Source: Candidatus Gastranaerophilales bacterium
GTDB lineage: Bacteria; Cyanobacteriota; Vampirovibrionia; Gastranaerophilales; Gastranaerophilaceae
Direction of reading: 5' to 3'
Assembly (NCBI GenBank): GCA_944323995.1
Contig: CALUUN010000001.1
Location: 124,001 to 188,000, forward strand
DNA length: 64,000 nucleotides
The notes under the pieces are model-generated. The model did not search any database. It worked only from the letters and a program-made list of their open reading frames with translations, and was not told where the DNA came from. Below, piece after piece: positions 26,552 to 36,888 of the stretch (position 1 is the first letter of the stretch; each line of letters begins with the position of its first letter). A program made the translations under genes and the position numbers.

Positions 26552-27357
26552 AAAAAGAACGGCTTGACAAATACCTGACAGATCTTGGATATTTTGAGAC
26601 AAAAAGCAAAGCCTCGGCAGCAATTATTGCGGGACATGTCAAAATTAACGACGAATACATTACAAAAGCCGGCTTCCAAATCAATCCTGACAAAGAATAC
26701 CAAATAGAAGTAAAATCAATGCCGTACGTTTCCCGCGGCGGCTTCAAACTCCAAAAAGCACTTGACACATTTGATGTAAATGTAAAAGAGCGCGTATGCT
26801 TTGATGCCGGCGCCTCGACAGGCGGATTTACAGATTGCCTCTTGCAGCACGGGGCAAAATTCGTTTACGCAGTTGATGTCGGTTACGGCCAGCTTGACTG
26901 GAAAGTCCGCTCGGACAATCGCGTTAAAACAATTGAGAGAACTAATCTGAAAAATTGCGATTTTAAAGATATTTATGACGAAAAAGATGAAATAGCTGAC
27001 CTGCTGGTAAGTGATTTGTCATTTATTTCGCTGACAAGAGTGCTTGAAAATCTGAAAAAACTGCTTAATCCGGAGTTTCACGAAATGATATGTCTTATAA
27101 AACCGCAGTTTGAAGCCGGCAAAGACAAAGTCGAAAAAGGCGGAGTTGTAAAAGACAAATCAACACACCAATCAGTCATAGAAAATGTAATCAATTGTGC
27201 GCTTGAGCTGGGATATGCAATAAAGGGTTTAACCTATTCCTCAATAAAAGGTCCCTCGGGAAATATTGAATACCTTGTATGGCTTTCGACCGAAAACACA
27301 AGCCAACCTTATGACATAACCCAAACAGTAAATCAGGCGTTTGAAAAACTAAATTAA
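26548..27357 (+). CDS. tlyA: TlyA family rRNA methyltransferase/hemolysin A
   Basis: SAM-dependent 2'-O-methyltransferase acting on ribosomal RNA (C1409/C1920 in studied bacteria). N-terminal S4 RNA-binding domain (RLDKYLTDLGYFETKSKASAAI) and an FtsJ/RrmJ-like Rossmann fold: YVSRGGFKLQKAL, FDAGASTGGFTDCLL (SAM loop), VDVGYGQLDWKVR, DLSFISL and LIKPQFEAGK with the catalytic Lys. 269 aa is normal. Translationally coupled to tatD. Confidence 0.93.
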   Translation: MKKERLDKYLTDLGYFETKSKASAAIIAGHVKINDEYITKAGFQINPDKEYQIEVKSMPYVSRGGFKLQKALDTFDVNVKERVCFDAGASTGGFTDCLLQHGAKFVYAVDVGYGQLDWKVRSDNRVKTIERTNLKNCDFKDIYDEKDEIADLLVSDLSFISLTRVLENLKKLLNPEFHEMICLIKPQFEAGKDKVEKGGVVKDKSTHQSVIENVINCALELGYAIKGLTYSSIKGPSGNIEYLVWLSTENTSQPYDITQTVNQAFEKLN

Positions 27358-27358
27358 A

Positions 27359-27775
27359 CTACTTCACCGGAAGAACAACAGGTTTTACGCTGCCGTTAAG
27401 CTCAATATATTTAAAAAGATTCAAAACTATCCCCGGCTGGAAATAATAAACATTGTTGGCCGGAGTTACTCTCAGCAAAGAATTTTTTGAATCAAGTTTA
27501 ACAACAGATGCCAAAAATTCTTTGTTTACCGCATTAAACAAAATATATCCGGTTTTGGATTGAATTTCGTCTATTTGAAATCGGTTTGCATTAATACCGG
27601 CAATCGTTAAGTAAAAAAGATTTTCCGCATCTATATTAAATATTTTGGTACACTGTTCAAACGGAACATTCTGGACGGTAACAAGAGTGCTTAAATTAAC
27701 CGGTTCGCAATTAACCCTGCAAACAGTAAATATAAAACATGCTGAAACTAATAAAACTCTTATAATTCTTGCCAT
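27359..27775 (-). CDS. Secreted protein of unknown function
   Basis: 138 aa with a signal peptide (RVLLVSACFIFTVCRVNC). The body, VNLSTLVTVQNVPFEQCTKIFNI...GYILFNAVNKEFLASVVKLD, looks like a small alpha/beta periplasmic domain. The start overlaps the polA stop by 16 nt, so it is the last gene of the tig-clpP-clpX-polA group. No family recognised. Confidence 0.6.
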   Translation of the reverse strand: MARIIRVLLVSACFIFTVCRVNCEPVNLSTLVTVQNVPFEQCTKIFNIDAENLFYLTIAGINANRFQIDEIQSKTGYILFNAVNKEFLASVVKLDSKNSLLRVTPANNVYYFQPGIVLNLFKYIELNGSVKPVVLPVK

Positions 27776-30627
27776 GTAGCACCTACGTTAATATCTACCA
27801 CAAGCGGAACAGCAAGCGGCTGACCGAGTTCCATAGCCTCTGTCACAACCTCTTTCAACAAAGGCACCTCAGATTTTAAGGCTTCCAAAACAAGTTCATC
27901 ATGCACCTGCATAATCAATTTTGACTGCAGATTGCTGCTTTTTAATTTTTTATCCAGATCAACCATCGCAAGTTTTATTAAATCAGCAGCCGCACCCTGC
28001 ATCGGATGATTTATTGCAGCACGTTTGCCGAAATCCCGTACATTTGAATTGGAACTTGTTAAGGCTGCACCAAGATAACGTTTTCTTCCGAATATTGTTT
28101 CAACATACCCTCTTTCTTCGGCAAGGTTGACCATATTTTGCATATATTCCTTGACTTTTGGATAAGTTGCAAAATATCTGTCTATAAAGTTTTCTGCCTC
28201 GTCAAACGAAATATTGAGCGCTTTGGCAAGCCCGTATTTACTTTGGCCGTAAACAATACCGAAATTTACCGCTTTTGCTTTATAACGCATTTTTCTGGTA
28301 ACCTCCGACAAAGGCACATCAAAAACTTTTGAGGCGGTAATTGTATGGATATCAACACCTGACTTGAAGGCTTCAATCAAGTTTTCATCACCTGATACGT
28401 GCGCCAGAAGCCTCAATTCAATCTGTGAATAATCCGCCGAGAAAATAACCGATGTTGACCTGTTTGCCGGCACAAACGCTTTTCTTATTTTGTTGCCTTC
28501 ATCAGTTCTTACCGGAATATTCTGCAAATTGGGATTTGAAGATGACAAACGGCCCGTAGCTGTAGTTGTCTGATTATATGTTGTATGAATACGGCCGTCT
28601 ATTGAATCAATCAATTTCGGCAAAGCATCAGTGTATGTTGATTTCAGTTTTGAATATTTTCTGAACAACAAAATAAGCCTTGCAATTTCATGTTCGCCCG
28701 AAAGCTCTTCCAAAACTTCCGCATTTGTGGAATATCTGGTTTTCGGACGTTTTTTTAACGGCGGAATCTTTAGTTTATCAAAAAGAACATCCGCAACCTG
28801 TTTTGGCGAGGCAATATTGAATGCTTCACCCGCAATTTTATAAACCTGAAATTCAATACTGCGTATCTCGTCGCCTATGGTTTTTGACAAGTTGCGTAAA
28901 TATTTGACATCAACAGAAACACCCTCGTACTCCATATTCGCAAGAATAATTGTCAAAGGCATTTCCATCTCATAAAGAATTTTAAGCTCTTTATCATCAA
29001 GTGTCTTAATCCAGAATTTTGTAAGTTCAAAAATTGTGGTCAAGATATCCGAAGTATACACCAGCGCATTTTCAACAGAAACATTGATTATAGAAACATT
29101 AGTTTTTGAAGCTCTTGAATACGGAACAATTTCATTCATTATATGATCAACATTTTCAATTGCCTGTACCTCAATGCTGTGCGTACGGCTCGGATCTTTT
29201 ACGTAACTTGCAAGCAGAGTGTCAAAAACAATTCCCTGCAAATCAACGCCGAGAGAACGCAAAAAATTGTGTTCGGTCTTTGCTTCATGAGTAATTTTTT
29301 TAATATCCGGATTCTCAAAAACAGGCTTCAATGCATTTATAACAACATCCTGCGGAAGCTGATTCTCTATAAAATGCCCTACCGGAATATAAAACGTTTT
29401 TGTCACTGAACCGCCCGATTCTTTAAAATGCACCTTATCATCAGCCGAAAAATCATCGTTAAATCCTATTGCAAGTCCGTACAAAGTACCGCTTATCGCA
29501 CTTGTGACGTCACATTCGCTGCGAAACGCAAAAAGAGTTTTTGTTTTTAAAACATCCGCAAGAGCCTCAAGGTCGGTTGAATCCGTAATGAGCTTTGCAT
29601 CATATTTAAAATCGACTTTATTAATTTCAGCCCTCACTGCATCGGAAAATAATCCGAGCTGCTGCTGTCCCGCAAGCGGAATTGCCATATCCGGAACATT
29701 ATTTTTTTCAGGTAAAATTTTACCGTCGTTCCTGAATGAAGCCATAATCACATCAATATTTTTCAAAAAACTGAAAAACTGAACCTCTTTCAAAAAAGCA
29801 GAAACTTTTGCCGGATCCGGCAAAGTAAGGTCTGCACCCGAAAAATCAAAATCTATGTTCACATCACGAATAATTGTTGCAAGTTTGTAACTCAATCTTG
29901 CAATATCCGCATCACGCTCCAGCGAGAGCCTTACACTTTTGTTATGCACGCTGTCGATATTATCAAGAACATTCTGCAAAGTGCCGAAACGCTCGAGTAA
30001 TCTGACGGCAGTCTTGCACCCCACACCTTTTACACCCGGAATATTATCAGAAGAATCTCCGCACAAACCTTTATAATCTATTACCTGACCGGGATAAACA
30101 CCCAATTTTTCGTGAACTTCATTCCAGCCGTATTCTTTTAATTCACCTTTTGAAGGAATAATAACCTTAACACACCCTTCTTTATCAACAAGCTGAAAAG
30201 AGTCCTGATCACCAGTTAATATCAAAACTTTATGCCCCATTTCACAGGCGCGTTTAGAAATTGTGCCGATAACATCGTCCGCCTCAAAACCGGCCTTTGT
30301 ATAAATAGGAATGTTAAATGCATTCAATCCCTCAAAAATGAGCGACATTTGAGAGCGCAGACTGTCCGGCATATCATCACGGTTCGCTTTATATTCAGGA
30401 TACATATCAACCCTGAAAGTTTTGCGGCTTACATCAAACGCAACACCGATAGCATCCGGATGAACTTTTTTATTTTTCAATAAATCAAAAAGTGCCTTAA
30501 AAAAACCGAAAACCGCCCAGGTCGGAGTTCCGGAAGATGTTTTCATATTTGTACGCTCAAGAGCATAGAACTGCCTGAATGCCAGAGCATGACCGTCAAC
30601 AAGTAATAAAGTTTTTCCTTTTCCCAT
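27760..30627 (-). CDS. polA: DNA polymerase I
   Basis: Replication/repair polymerase with an N-terminal 5'-3' exonuclease (LLLVDGHALAFRQFYAL, GFEADDVIGTI, GDQDSFQLV, DNIPGVKGVG), a central exonuclease-like domain and a family A polymerase (motif A DYSQIELRLLAH, motif B RKMRYKAKAVNFGIVYG, motif C MQVHDELVLE). In the central domain the DxE motif reads FAFRSECD, so the first metal-binding Asp is Arg, and the second-motif Asp appears to be Glu (AKTEHNFL). Proofreading is probably lost or weak. ATG 30627 (MGKGKTLLLVDG, 955 aa) is preferred over TTG 30639. It starts 18 nt after clpX stops. Confidence 0.95.
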   Translation of the reverse strand: MGKGKTLLLVDGHALAFRQFYALERTNMKTSSGTPTWAVFGFFKALFDLLKNKKVHPDAIGVAFDVSRKTFRVDMYPEYKANRDDMPDSLRSQMSLIFEGLNAFNIPIYTKAGFEADDVIGTISKRACEMGHKVLILTGDQDSFQLVDKEGCVKVIIPSKGELKEYGWNEVHEKLGVYPGQVIDYKGLCGDSSDNIPGVKGVGCKTAVRLLERFGTLQNVLDNIDSVHNKSVRLSLERDADIARLSYKLATIIRDVNIDFDFSGADLTLPDPAKVSAFLKEVQFFSFLKNIDVIMASFRNDGKILPEKNNVPDMAIPLAGQQQLGLFSDAVRAEINKVDFKYDAKLITDSTDLEALADVLKTKTLFAFRSECDVTSAISGTLYGLAIGFNDDFSADDKVHFKESGGSVTKTFYIPVGHFIENQLPQDVVINALKPVFENPDIKKITHEAKTEHNFLRSLGVDLQGIVFDTLLASYVKDPSRTHSIEVQAIENVDHIMNEIVPYSRASKTNVSIINVSVENALVYTSDILTTIFELTKFWIKTLDDKELKILYEMEMPLTIILANMEYEGVSVDVKYLRNLSKTIGDEIRSIEFQVYKIAGEAFNIASPKQVADVLFDKLKIPPLKKRPKTRYSTNAEVLEELSGEHEIARLILLFRKYSKLKSTYTDALPKLIDSIDGRIHTTYNQTTTATGRLSSSNPNLQNIPVRTDEGNKIRKAFVPANRSTSVIFSADYSQIELRLLAHVSGDENLIEAFKSGVDIHTITASKVFDVPLSEVTRKMRYKAKAVNFGIVYGQSKYGLAKALNISFDEAENFIDRYFATYPKVKEYMQNMVNLAEERGYVETIFGRKRYLGAALTSSNSNVRDFGKRAAINHPMQGAAADLIKLAMVDLDKKLKSSNLQSKLIMQVHDELVLEALKSEVPLLKEVVTEAMELGQPLAVPLVVDINVGATWQEL

Positions 30628-30645
30628 ACACAATCCCAAAAAACG

Positions 30646-31947
30646 TTATGCAATAATTTCTTCGGTACCGTCATTCCTTTTTGTAGGAAGCTGAATTAAT
30701 TCCGCTGAATTTCTGTTTCTGACAGCGTCTGCCGTAACAACGTATTTTTCCATATTTTCTTTTGTCGGAACATCATACATTACATCAAGCATAATTTCTT
30801 CAACAATAGATCTCAAAGCACGGGCACCGGTTTTACGTTTCATAGCTTCCTGCGCAATCAAATCAATTGCTTCGGGCTCAAATTCCAAATCTACCCCGTC
30901 CATTTTCAACAGACACTGATACTGTTTAACAATAGCATTTTTAGGCTCGGTTAAAATCATCTTCAATGTCTTTTCGTTCAACTGATCAAGAACTGCGTAA
31001 GTCGGGATACGTCCGATAAATTCAGGAATCAAACCGAATTTCAAAAGATCTTCGGGCTGCAATTTTTTCAAAAGTTTATTCGCGTTAGCTTCTTTTTCAG
31101 CCTGCGACATCGGAGGTTTTGCGCCAAAACCTACTGTATTGCCTTCACCGGCTCTGCGTTCAACAATTTTTTCAAGACCTACGAACGCACCGCCTACAAT
31201 AAACAAGATATTGCTTGTGTCGATTTCAATAAATTCCTGATGCGGATGCTTTCTGCCGCCTTGCGGAGGAACATGCGCAACAGTACCTTCTATCATCTTC
31301 AATAAAGCCTGCTGAACACCTTCACCCGATACATCACGGGTTATTGAAGTATTTTCGGATTTTCTTGAAATTTTATCAATTTCATCAATATAAATAATAC
31401 CGCGTTCGGCTTTTGAAGCGTCAAATTCAGCGTTCTGATAAAGTCTTAACAAAATATTTTCAACGTCATCACCCACATAGCCTGCCTCCGTCAAAGTAGT
31501 TGCATCGGCAACGGCAAAAGGCACGTCAAGCATTTTAGCAAGGGTCTGTGCAAGCAGAGTTTTACCTGAACCTGTCGGCCCGACAAGCAGGATGTTTGAT
31601 TTTTGGATTTCAACATCATCTTTTGCCGATTTATTGTGTTTTAAACGTTTGTAATGGTTATAAACCGCAACTGACAGCACTTTTTTAGCTTCATCCTGCC
31701 CTACAATATACTGGTCAAGATATTCTTTTATTTCGTGCGGTTTCGGAATCGGTTTTTCGCCGGATTCTTGAGTTTCTCCGTTTTCTTTGTCTTTGGATTC
31801 GAAAAATTCTTCATCAAGAATCTCGTTACAAAGTTCAACGCACTCATCACAAATATAAACCTCGGGACCCGCGATTAATTTTTTAACCTGATCCTGTGAT
31901 TTACCGCAAAATGAACATTTTAATCTGCTGTCATCATGTTTTGGCAT
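30646..31947 (-). CDS. clpX: ATP-dependent Clp protease ATP-binding subunit ClpX
   Basis: AAA+ unfoldase that feeds substrates to ClpP. N-terminal C4 zinc domain ([20 protein letters not shown]), Walker [10 protein letters not shown], Walker B IIYIDEID, pore loop [14 protein letters not shown]-type ClpP contact region [12 protein letters not shown], and sensor 2 [11 protein letters not shown]. 433 aa. It lies 15 nt after clpP, the usual pairing. ssrA-tagged proteins (see smpB) are expected substrates. Confidence 0.97.
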   Translation of the reverse strand: MPKHDDSRLKCSFCGKSQDQVKKLIAGPEVYICDECVELCNEILDEEFFESKDKENGETQESGEKPIPKPHEIKEYLDQYIVGQDEAKKVLSVAVYNHYKRLKHNKSAKDDVEIQKSNILLVGPTGSGKTLLAQTLAKMLDVPFAVADATTLTEAGYVGDDVENILLRLYQNAEFDASKAERGIIYIDEIDKISRKSENTSITRDVSGEGVQQALLKMIEGTVAHVPPQGGRKHPHQEFIEIDTSNILFIVGGAFVGLEKIVERRAGEGNTVGFGAKPPMSQAEKEANANKLLKKLQPEDLLKFGLIPEFIGRIPTYAVLDQLNEKTLKMILTEPKNAIVKQYQCLLKMDGVDLEFEPEAIDLIAQEAMKRKTGARALRSIVEEIMLDVMYDVPTKENMEKYVVTADAVRNRNSAELIQLPTKRNDGTEEIIA

Positions 31948-31962
31948 TACATACTCTCCAAC

Positions 31963-32556
31963 TTAACCTTTTACGACGTCACGTGACACAACTTTATCAA
32001 TCATACCGTACTCAAGTGCTTCCTGCGGTGTCATAATATAGTCACGGTCTGTATCTTTTTCAATCTTTTTCAAAGATTGACCGGTATTTGCGGCAAGAAT
32101 TTCGTTAAGGCTTTTCTTAATTCTGATAATTTCAGCCGCCTGAATTTCAATATCGGTAGCCTGCCCCTGTGCACCGCCTAAAGGCTGGTGGATTAAAACT
32201 CTTGAATGCGGCAGAGCCATTCTCTTGCCTTTTGTACCTGCAGCAAGAAGGAATGCACCCATTGAAGCTGCCTGTCCCAAACAAATTGTGGAAACATCGG
32301 CTCTTATGTGCTGCATTGTATCATAAATAGCAAAACCAGCAGTTACGCTTCCGCCGGGGCTGTTAATGTACAACATGATATCTTTTTCCGGATTCTCACT
32401 ATCCAGCAGCAACATTTGCGCAACGATTAAATTCGCAACCATATCATCAATCGGAGTACCTAAAAATATAATACGCTCTCTCAAAAGTCTTGAGAATATA
32501 TCAAAGGAACGCTCTCCGCGACTTGATTGTTCAATTACCACAGGTACAAAACTCAT
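31963..32556 (-). CDS. clpP: ATP-dependent Clp protease proteolytic subunit
   Basis: Serine protease of the ClpXP barrel. The catalytic triad is visible: Ser in [14 protein letters not shown], His in [14 protein letters not shown], and Asp in [13 protein letters not shown]. 197 aa is standard. Order tig-clpP-clpX on the minus strand is the classic quality-control cluster. Confidence 0.97.
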   Translation of the reverse strand: MSFVPVVIEQSSRGERSFDIFSRLLRERIIFLGTPIDDMVANLIVAQMLLLDSENPEKDIMLYINSPGGSVTAGFAIYDTMQHIRADVSTICLGQAASMGAFLLAAGTKGKRMALPHSRVLIHQPLGGAQGQATDIEIQAAEIIRIKKSLNEILAANTGQSLKKIEKDTDRDYIMTPQEALEYGMIDKVVSRDVVKG

Positions 32557-32595
32557 GATTTAATTTCCTTTCTTATAACTATTATAAACTTTTAT

Positions 32596-33921
32596 TTACT
32601 TTGCTTCAACTTTTGCCTTTTTTGGAGCAACAATCTCAACAGTATTGTTGGCAACAAGAAAATCTCTTACTTTGTCATTCAAAGCCTGTTGAGAGATAGA
32701 ACCGAGCATATCGGGATTTTGACCGAGCTGTTTTAAAACATCCTGCTGCTGCATACCGTATACTGCTGCAAGTTCTGCAAACTTATGTTCCAAATCCTTC
32801 TGCTCAAGTTTTATATTTTCTGTTTTTGCAATCTTGTCAATAACAAGAGAATTTTTAATTCTGTTTGCAGCATCTTCTTTCAAAGTTTCAAGAAGATGAT
32901 CCTGACCGCCCTGTGATTTAACCAGAGTATCCCAGTCAATTCCCTGATAAGCAAGTCTTTGCTTGTAATCAGCTTCCAGAGATTGAACCTCTCTCATAAT
33001 CATGGATTCAGGAATATCAACTTTTGAAGCATCAATAACAGTTTTGAAAATTTCATTTTCGCAGCTCTGCTTATTTGTTCTTTCTCTTTGAGTTTCAAGG
33101 TATTTTTTAATATCTTCTTTCAGGTCATCAACAGTCTTGAACGGGCCTACTTTTTGCGCAAAGCTGTCGTTCAATTCCGGAAGAACTCTTTCTTTGATTT
33201 CGTGAATTTTAATTTTAAAAGTTGCCGGCTGGCCTTTTAATTTTTCATCATGATATTCTTCGGGGAAAGTCACGTTAATTTCAAATTCGTCATTAACGTT
33301 TTTGCCCACGATTTGTTCTGCAAAACCGGGGATGAAATTTGAATTACCGAGGTCGAGCGAATAATTTTTACCTTCGCCGCCTGCGATTTTTTCACCGTTT
33401 GAATAGCCTTCAAAATCAATTACCGCAATATCTTTATCACTTGCTGCGCGATCGACAACAAGCTCAAGTGTTGAATGCTGTCTTAACAAATTATCAATTG
33501 ATTTTTGTTCCGCATCTTCAGGAATCGGAGAATCATCAACTTTGAGATTCAACCCTTTATAATCACCGAGAGTAACTTCAGGTCTTGTTTCAACAAGAAC
33601 TTTTACGGATAAATCCTTGCCGAGTTCAAAATCATAAGATGTAACAGACGGCTGTGTAATTACGTCAAGTTTATTTTCTTCAATCGCCTGAGCAATAGTA
33701 CGCGGCATCAAAGATTCAATAGCTTCAATTTTAATTCTTTCGACCCCAACATGTTTTTCAACGATAGCACGCGGTGCTTTGCCTTTTCTGAATCCGTCGA
33801 TGTTTACGTACTGAGAAATTCTGCCGACCGCTCTGTTATAAGCGTCCGCAGCTTCTTTTGCCGGAATTGTAATTTCCATATTTACGGTATTTTCTTTACC
33901 TTTTTCAAGTGTTACTTTCAT
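32596..33921 (-). CDS. tig: Trigger factor
   Basis: Ribosome-bound chaperone with peptidyl-prolyl isomerase activity. N-terminal ribosome-binding domain with GFRKGKAPRAIVEKHVG (the GFRxGxxP signature), a central FKBP-type PPIase (AVIDFEGYSNGEKIAGGEGKNYSLDLG) and a long C-terminal helical arm. ATG 33921 (MKVTLEKGKEN, 441 aa) is preferred: AAGGAT, 6 nt before it, is itself part of the upstream in-frame ATG at 33936. First gene of the tig-clpP-clpX-polA group. Confidence 0.95.
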   Translation of the reverse strand: MKVTLEKGKENTVNMEITIPAKEAADAYNRAVGRISQYVNIDGFRKGKAPRAIVEKHVGVERIKIEAIESLMPRTIAQAIEENKLDVITQPSVTSYDFELGKDLSVKVLVETRPEVTLGDYKGLNLKVDDSPIPEDAEQKSIDNLLRQHSTLELVVDRAASDKDIAVIDFEGYSNGEKIAGGEGKNYSLDLGNSNFIPGFAEQIVGKNVNDEFEINVTFPEEYHDEKLKGQPATFKIKIHEIKERVLPELNDSFAQKVGPFKTVDDLKEDIKKYLETQRERTNKQSCENEIFKTVIDASKVDIPESMIMREVQSLEADYKQRLAYQGIDWDTLVKSQGGQDHLLETLKEDAANRIKNSLVIDKIAKTENIKLEQKDLEHKFAELAAVYGMQQQDVLKQLGQNPDMLGSISQQALNDKVRDFLVANNTVEIVAPKKAKVEAK

Positions 33922-34075
33922 AGTTAAATCCTTCATAATTCATGTAATATCTTATCAGATTATACATCAAAAAAGAATATGTGCAAGTCATTCAAAGGGA
34001 TGAAATCGCATATAAACAGGCTTAATACAAACCTGAAAAACACATGCCCGAATTTTATGCTAAAATAGAATTTAT

Positions 34076-34747
34076 ATGGTAAGACTTATCAATAACAAAA
34101 ACATAGGCAAACTGGCCGAGCTTGTTTACAGAATACTGAGAATACAGGAAATATTCACCCACATAAAAGAGGTAAACAACCCTTTAATATCTCCCTGTAT
34201 ATATGCCATGTGGCACGAAAACCAGCTGTGTATACACGGCATAGAAGATAAAGCACACCTGAATGTATTAATAAGCAATTCGGCAGACGGTGAAATTATC
34301 GCAAGAACGGTCGAAAAGTGGGGATTTCGCGTTGTAAGAGGTTCATCTGCAAGAAAAGGATGCGTAACTTCCACTATGCAGCTTATAACGCGGTTAAAAG
34401 AAGGTGAATGTGCAGCCATAATGGTTGACGGCCCGAGAGGCCCCCTGCACAAAGTAAAAGGAGGAGCGATAAAACTTGCAAAAGAAACCGGCGCTCCGAT
34501 TATTCCGATGCACTGGTATTCACCGCAAAAAACATTTATTACACTGCCCTCCTGGGATAAAATGCGCGCACCTTTCGGAGATTGCAAAATCATAAACCTA
34601 TACGGCGAACCCATTTACGCCGGCGAAAACGATTCGGATGAAGATATTGCGCAAAAATTAAAAGCATCGCTGCAAGAGCTTGCAAAGCGTGCTCCCGAAG
34701 AATACCAAAAAGCCAGGAAGTTAAAACTATGGAAGAAAAAACGATAA
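34076..34747 (+). CDS. DUF374 lysophospholipid acyltransferase-like protein
   Basis: 223 aa. It matches the DUF374/LPLAT-like group: IYAMWHENQLCI, LISNSADGEIIARTVEKWGFRVVRGSS, GECAAIMVDGPRGPLHKVKGGAI and LAKETGAPIIPMHWY. Family members are predicted acyltransferases, including the Kdo2-lipid A-type transfer group, acting at the inner membrane face; the acyl acceptor is unknown. An extended -10 (TGCTAAAAT) ends 9 nt before the ATG with no SD. It overlaps the nitrilase gene by 19 nt. Confidence 0.82.
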   Translation: MVRLINNKNIGKLAELVYRILRIQEIFTHIKEVNNPLISPCIYAMWHENQLCIHGIEDKAHLNVLISNSADGEIIARTVEKWGFRVVRGSSARKGCVTSTMQLITRLKEGECAAIMVDGPRGPLHKVKGGAIKLAKETGAPIIPMHWYSPQKTFITLPSWDKMRAPFGDCKIINLYGEPIYAGENDSDEDIAQKLKASLQELAKRAPEEYQKARKLKLWKKKR

Positions 34748-35550
34748 ATATATCGGCTGTCCAAATGTGCGCCGAAACCGGCAGCAAAGAAGCCAATTTT
34801 GAAAAATTAAAAAAACTTCTGGCAAATATTAAAAAAACAGATGTAATAGTATTACCGGAAGTCTGGGCTGTCGGATGGTCTTGCGCGGATTTCAGAAAAA
34901 ATGCCGAAGAAATTGAAACAAGCGAAACTGTTGAATTCCTGTCCGAAATTGCCCGTACTTTTAACGCAAACATTATCGGCGGAAGTTTTATAAGAAAAAC
35001 AAAAGACGGAATTTATTACAACAGTTGTCCGGTTCTTAACCGTGACGGCAAAACGGTTGCTCTATACGATAAAAACCATCTTTATTCGTACTACGGCTGT
35101 GATGAAGGGAAATTTGTAACAGCCGGCAAAAATCCTGTCATGGTAAATCTTGACGGAATAAATTTCGGCCTTACAATTTGTTACGATATAAGATTTCCCG
35201 AAATTTACAGAGCATACAGAAAAGCAGGTGCTGACGTTTTAATAAATTGTGCGGCCTGGGCATCGACCAAACCTGTTCCGTGGGAGATGATGACAAAATC
35301 CAGAGCAATTGAAAATCAAACTTTTACGGCAGCAGTGAACCAGTTCGGTCCGATGAAAAATAATGAAACAAACCTTGGACATTCAAGGATTATTGATTAT
35401 AATGGGAATGTGCTTTCTGAAATTTCAGACGGCGAAGGTGTAATTCAAGCCGATTTGAATTTCAATGAAATGTACGCGTTCAGGGAAAAATGTACTGTGT
35501 TAAAAGATATTAAAGAGTCTTATGAGGTAAAAATATGCGGAAATTATTAA
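34729..35550 (+). CDS. Carbon-nitrogen hydrolase (nitrilase superfamily)
   Basis: Amidase-type enzyme with the Glu-Lys-Cys triad: E in VIVLPEVWAVGW, K in LYDKNHLYSYYG, C in LTICYDIRFPEIYR. 273 aa, closest in pattern to the omega-amidase/NitB branch, which removes ammonia from alpha-keto amides such as 2-oxoglutaramate. The exact substrate is not certain. It overlaps both neighbours, so it sits in an acyltransferase-hydrolase-dacB operon. Confidence 0.85.
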   Translation: MEEKTINISAVQMCAETGSKEANFEKLKKLLANIKKTDVIVLPEVWAVGWSCADFRKNAEEIETSETVEFLSEIARTFNANIIGGSFIRKTKDGIYYNSCPVLNRDGKTVALYDKNHLYSYYGCDEGKFVTAGKNPVMVNLDGINFGLTICYDIRFPEIYRAYRKAGADVLINCAAWASTKPVPWEMMTKSRAIENQTFTAAVNQFGPMKNNETNLGHSRIIDYNGNVLSEISDGEGVIQADLNFNEMYAFREKCTVLKDIKESYEVKICGNY

Positions 35551-36875
35551 ACTTATTTATTGCGTTGTTACTTACGGCATCGGCAGTTAATGCGGCAAGC
35601 ATTGACAAAGCGCTGTCGGAATCCGACATAAACACCGGCGCCGTTTCAATTTCTGTCAGAGATACCGAAACAGGAAAAGTATTATACGAATTGAACAGTA
35701 AAAAACCGGTTAATCCCGCATCTACTCTGAAAATTTTAACACTCACCGCATCTTTGGACGAATTGGGAAAAGATTACGAATTTTCAACTGATTTATATCA
35801 AAATAAGGAAAACGAACTCTTTATTAAACTTGGCGCAGACCCGTTTTTAAAAGCAGGCGATTTGAGAAAACTTCTTAATACAGCCAAAACAAAAAATATT
35901 GTTGAACCGAAAGCAATCTACATTGACGACACCATTGTCGATAAAACCGAATGGGGCGAAGGCTGGCAGTGGGATGACGACCTGAACCCGCTTATGCCGA
36001 AATTCGGAGCATATAATATTGACGAAAACCTCTTAACAATAACGGTTGTTCCGACAGCAAAAGGTGCGCCGGCGGAAATAAAACTTGATGTATTTTATCC
36101 GACTACTTTTATGAATCTTGTAACAACAGGCGACAGCAGCGAAATTAAAATCAGCAGAAACAATAACATCGCGCCTGATGTTTTGACAATAGAAGGAACT
36201 GTCAAAAACCAAATTAAACAAGAAATACCGGTTAACCACCTGAAAAGATACTTCAGACTCAGACTTGAAGATGCAATTCGCGCCGAAAAAATAGAATACT
36301 ACGGCGCCTTTGCGGAAAAAGAATTACCGTCGGGAAATATCTCTCTTGTTGAAACAGTTAAACACCCGATTGAAGATGCGGTTAGCGAAATTATGCTGAA
36401 CAGCAACAATATGGCTGCAGAATCTTTATTTAAGATTGCGGGCGGACATTATGCAAAAACAACAGGAAGCGCCCAAAATGCCGTTGAAATGCTGTTTGCC
36501 TATCTGGATAAAATCGGTCTGAATTCTTCCGACATAAAAGTAGTTGACGGAAGCGGAGTTTCCAAAAATAATCTGGCAACTTCCGATTTTATGACCTCGT
36601 TTTTAACCGCACAATATAAAATTTCTCCCGATTATCCAAAAATGTTTGCTCCGGCAGGCGAAGGCACTCTCACAAACAGAATGTTGTACTTCGGTGACAA
36701 ACTCAGAGCTAAAACCGGAACTCTTTCCGATGTCAGTGCGATTACTGGCTACATCACGACAGTTAAAGGGAAAGTTCTTGCTTTTAATATTATGATTAAC
36801 GACGCAAAATCAAAACCGTCGGAAAAGAAAATGCTTGAAGAATATATCTTAAGAGCAATACAGATTTCATACTAA
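35535..36875 (+). CDS. dacB: D-alanyl-D-alanine carboxypeptidase/endopeptidase (PBP4 family)
   Basis: Periplasmic penicillin-binding protein (peptidase S13) that trims and opens peptidoglycan crosslinks. Signal peptide MRKLLNLFIALLLTASAVNA, then the three active-site motifs: SxxK in NPASTLKIL, SxN in LNSNNMAAES, KTG in RAKTGTLSDVSAITGY. 446 aa matches the S13 family with its inserted domains. Overlaps the nitrilase gene by 16 nt. Confidence 0.93.
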   Translation: MRKLLNLFIALLLTASAVNAASIDKALSESDINTGAVSISVRDTETGKVLYELNSKKPVNPASTLKILTLTASLDELGKDYEFSTDLYQNKENELFIKLGADPFLKAGDLRKLLNTAKTKNIVEPKAIYIDDTIVDKTEWGEGWQWDDDLNPLMPKFGAYNIDENLLTITVVPTAKGAPAEIKLDVFYPTTFMNLVTTGDSSEIKISRNNNIAPDVLTIEGTVKNQIKQEIPVNHLKRYFRLRLEDAIRAEKIEYYGAFAEKELPSGNISLVETVKHPIEDAVSEIMLNSNNMAAESLFKIAGGHYAKTTGSAQNAVEMLFAYLDKIGLNSSDIKVVDGSGVSKNNLATSDFMTSFLTAQYKISPDYPKMFAPAGEGTLTNRMLYFGDKLRAKTGTLSDVSAITGYITTVKGKVLAFNIMINDAKSKPSEKKMLEEYILRAIQISY

Positions 36876-36888
36876 AAAAAACTTAAAA

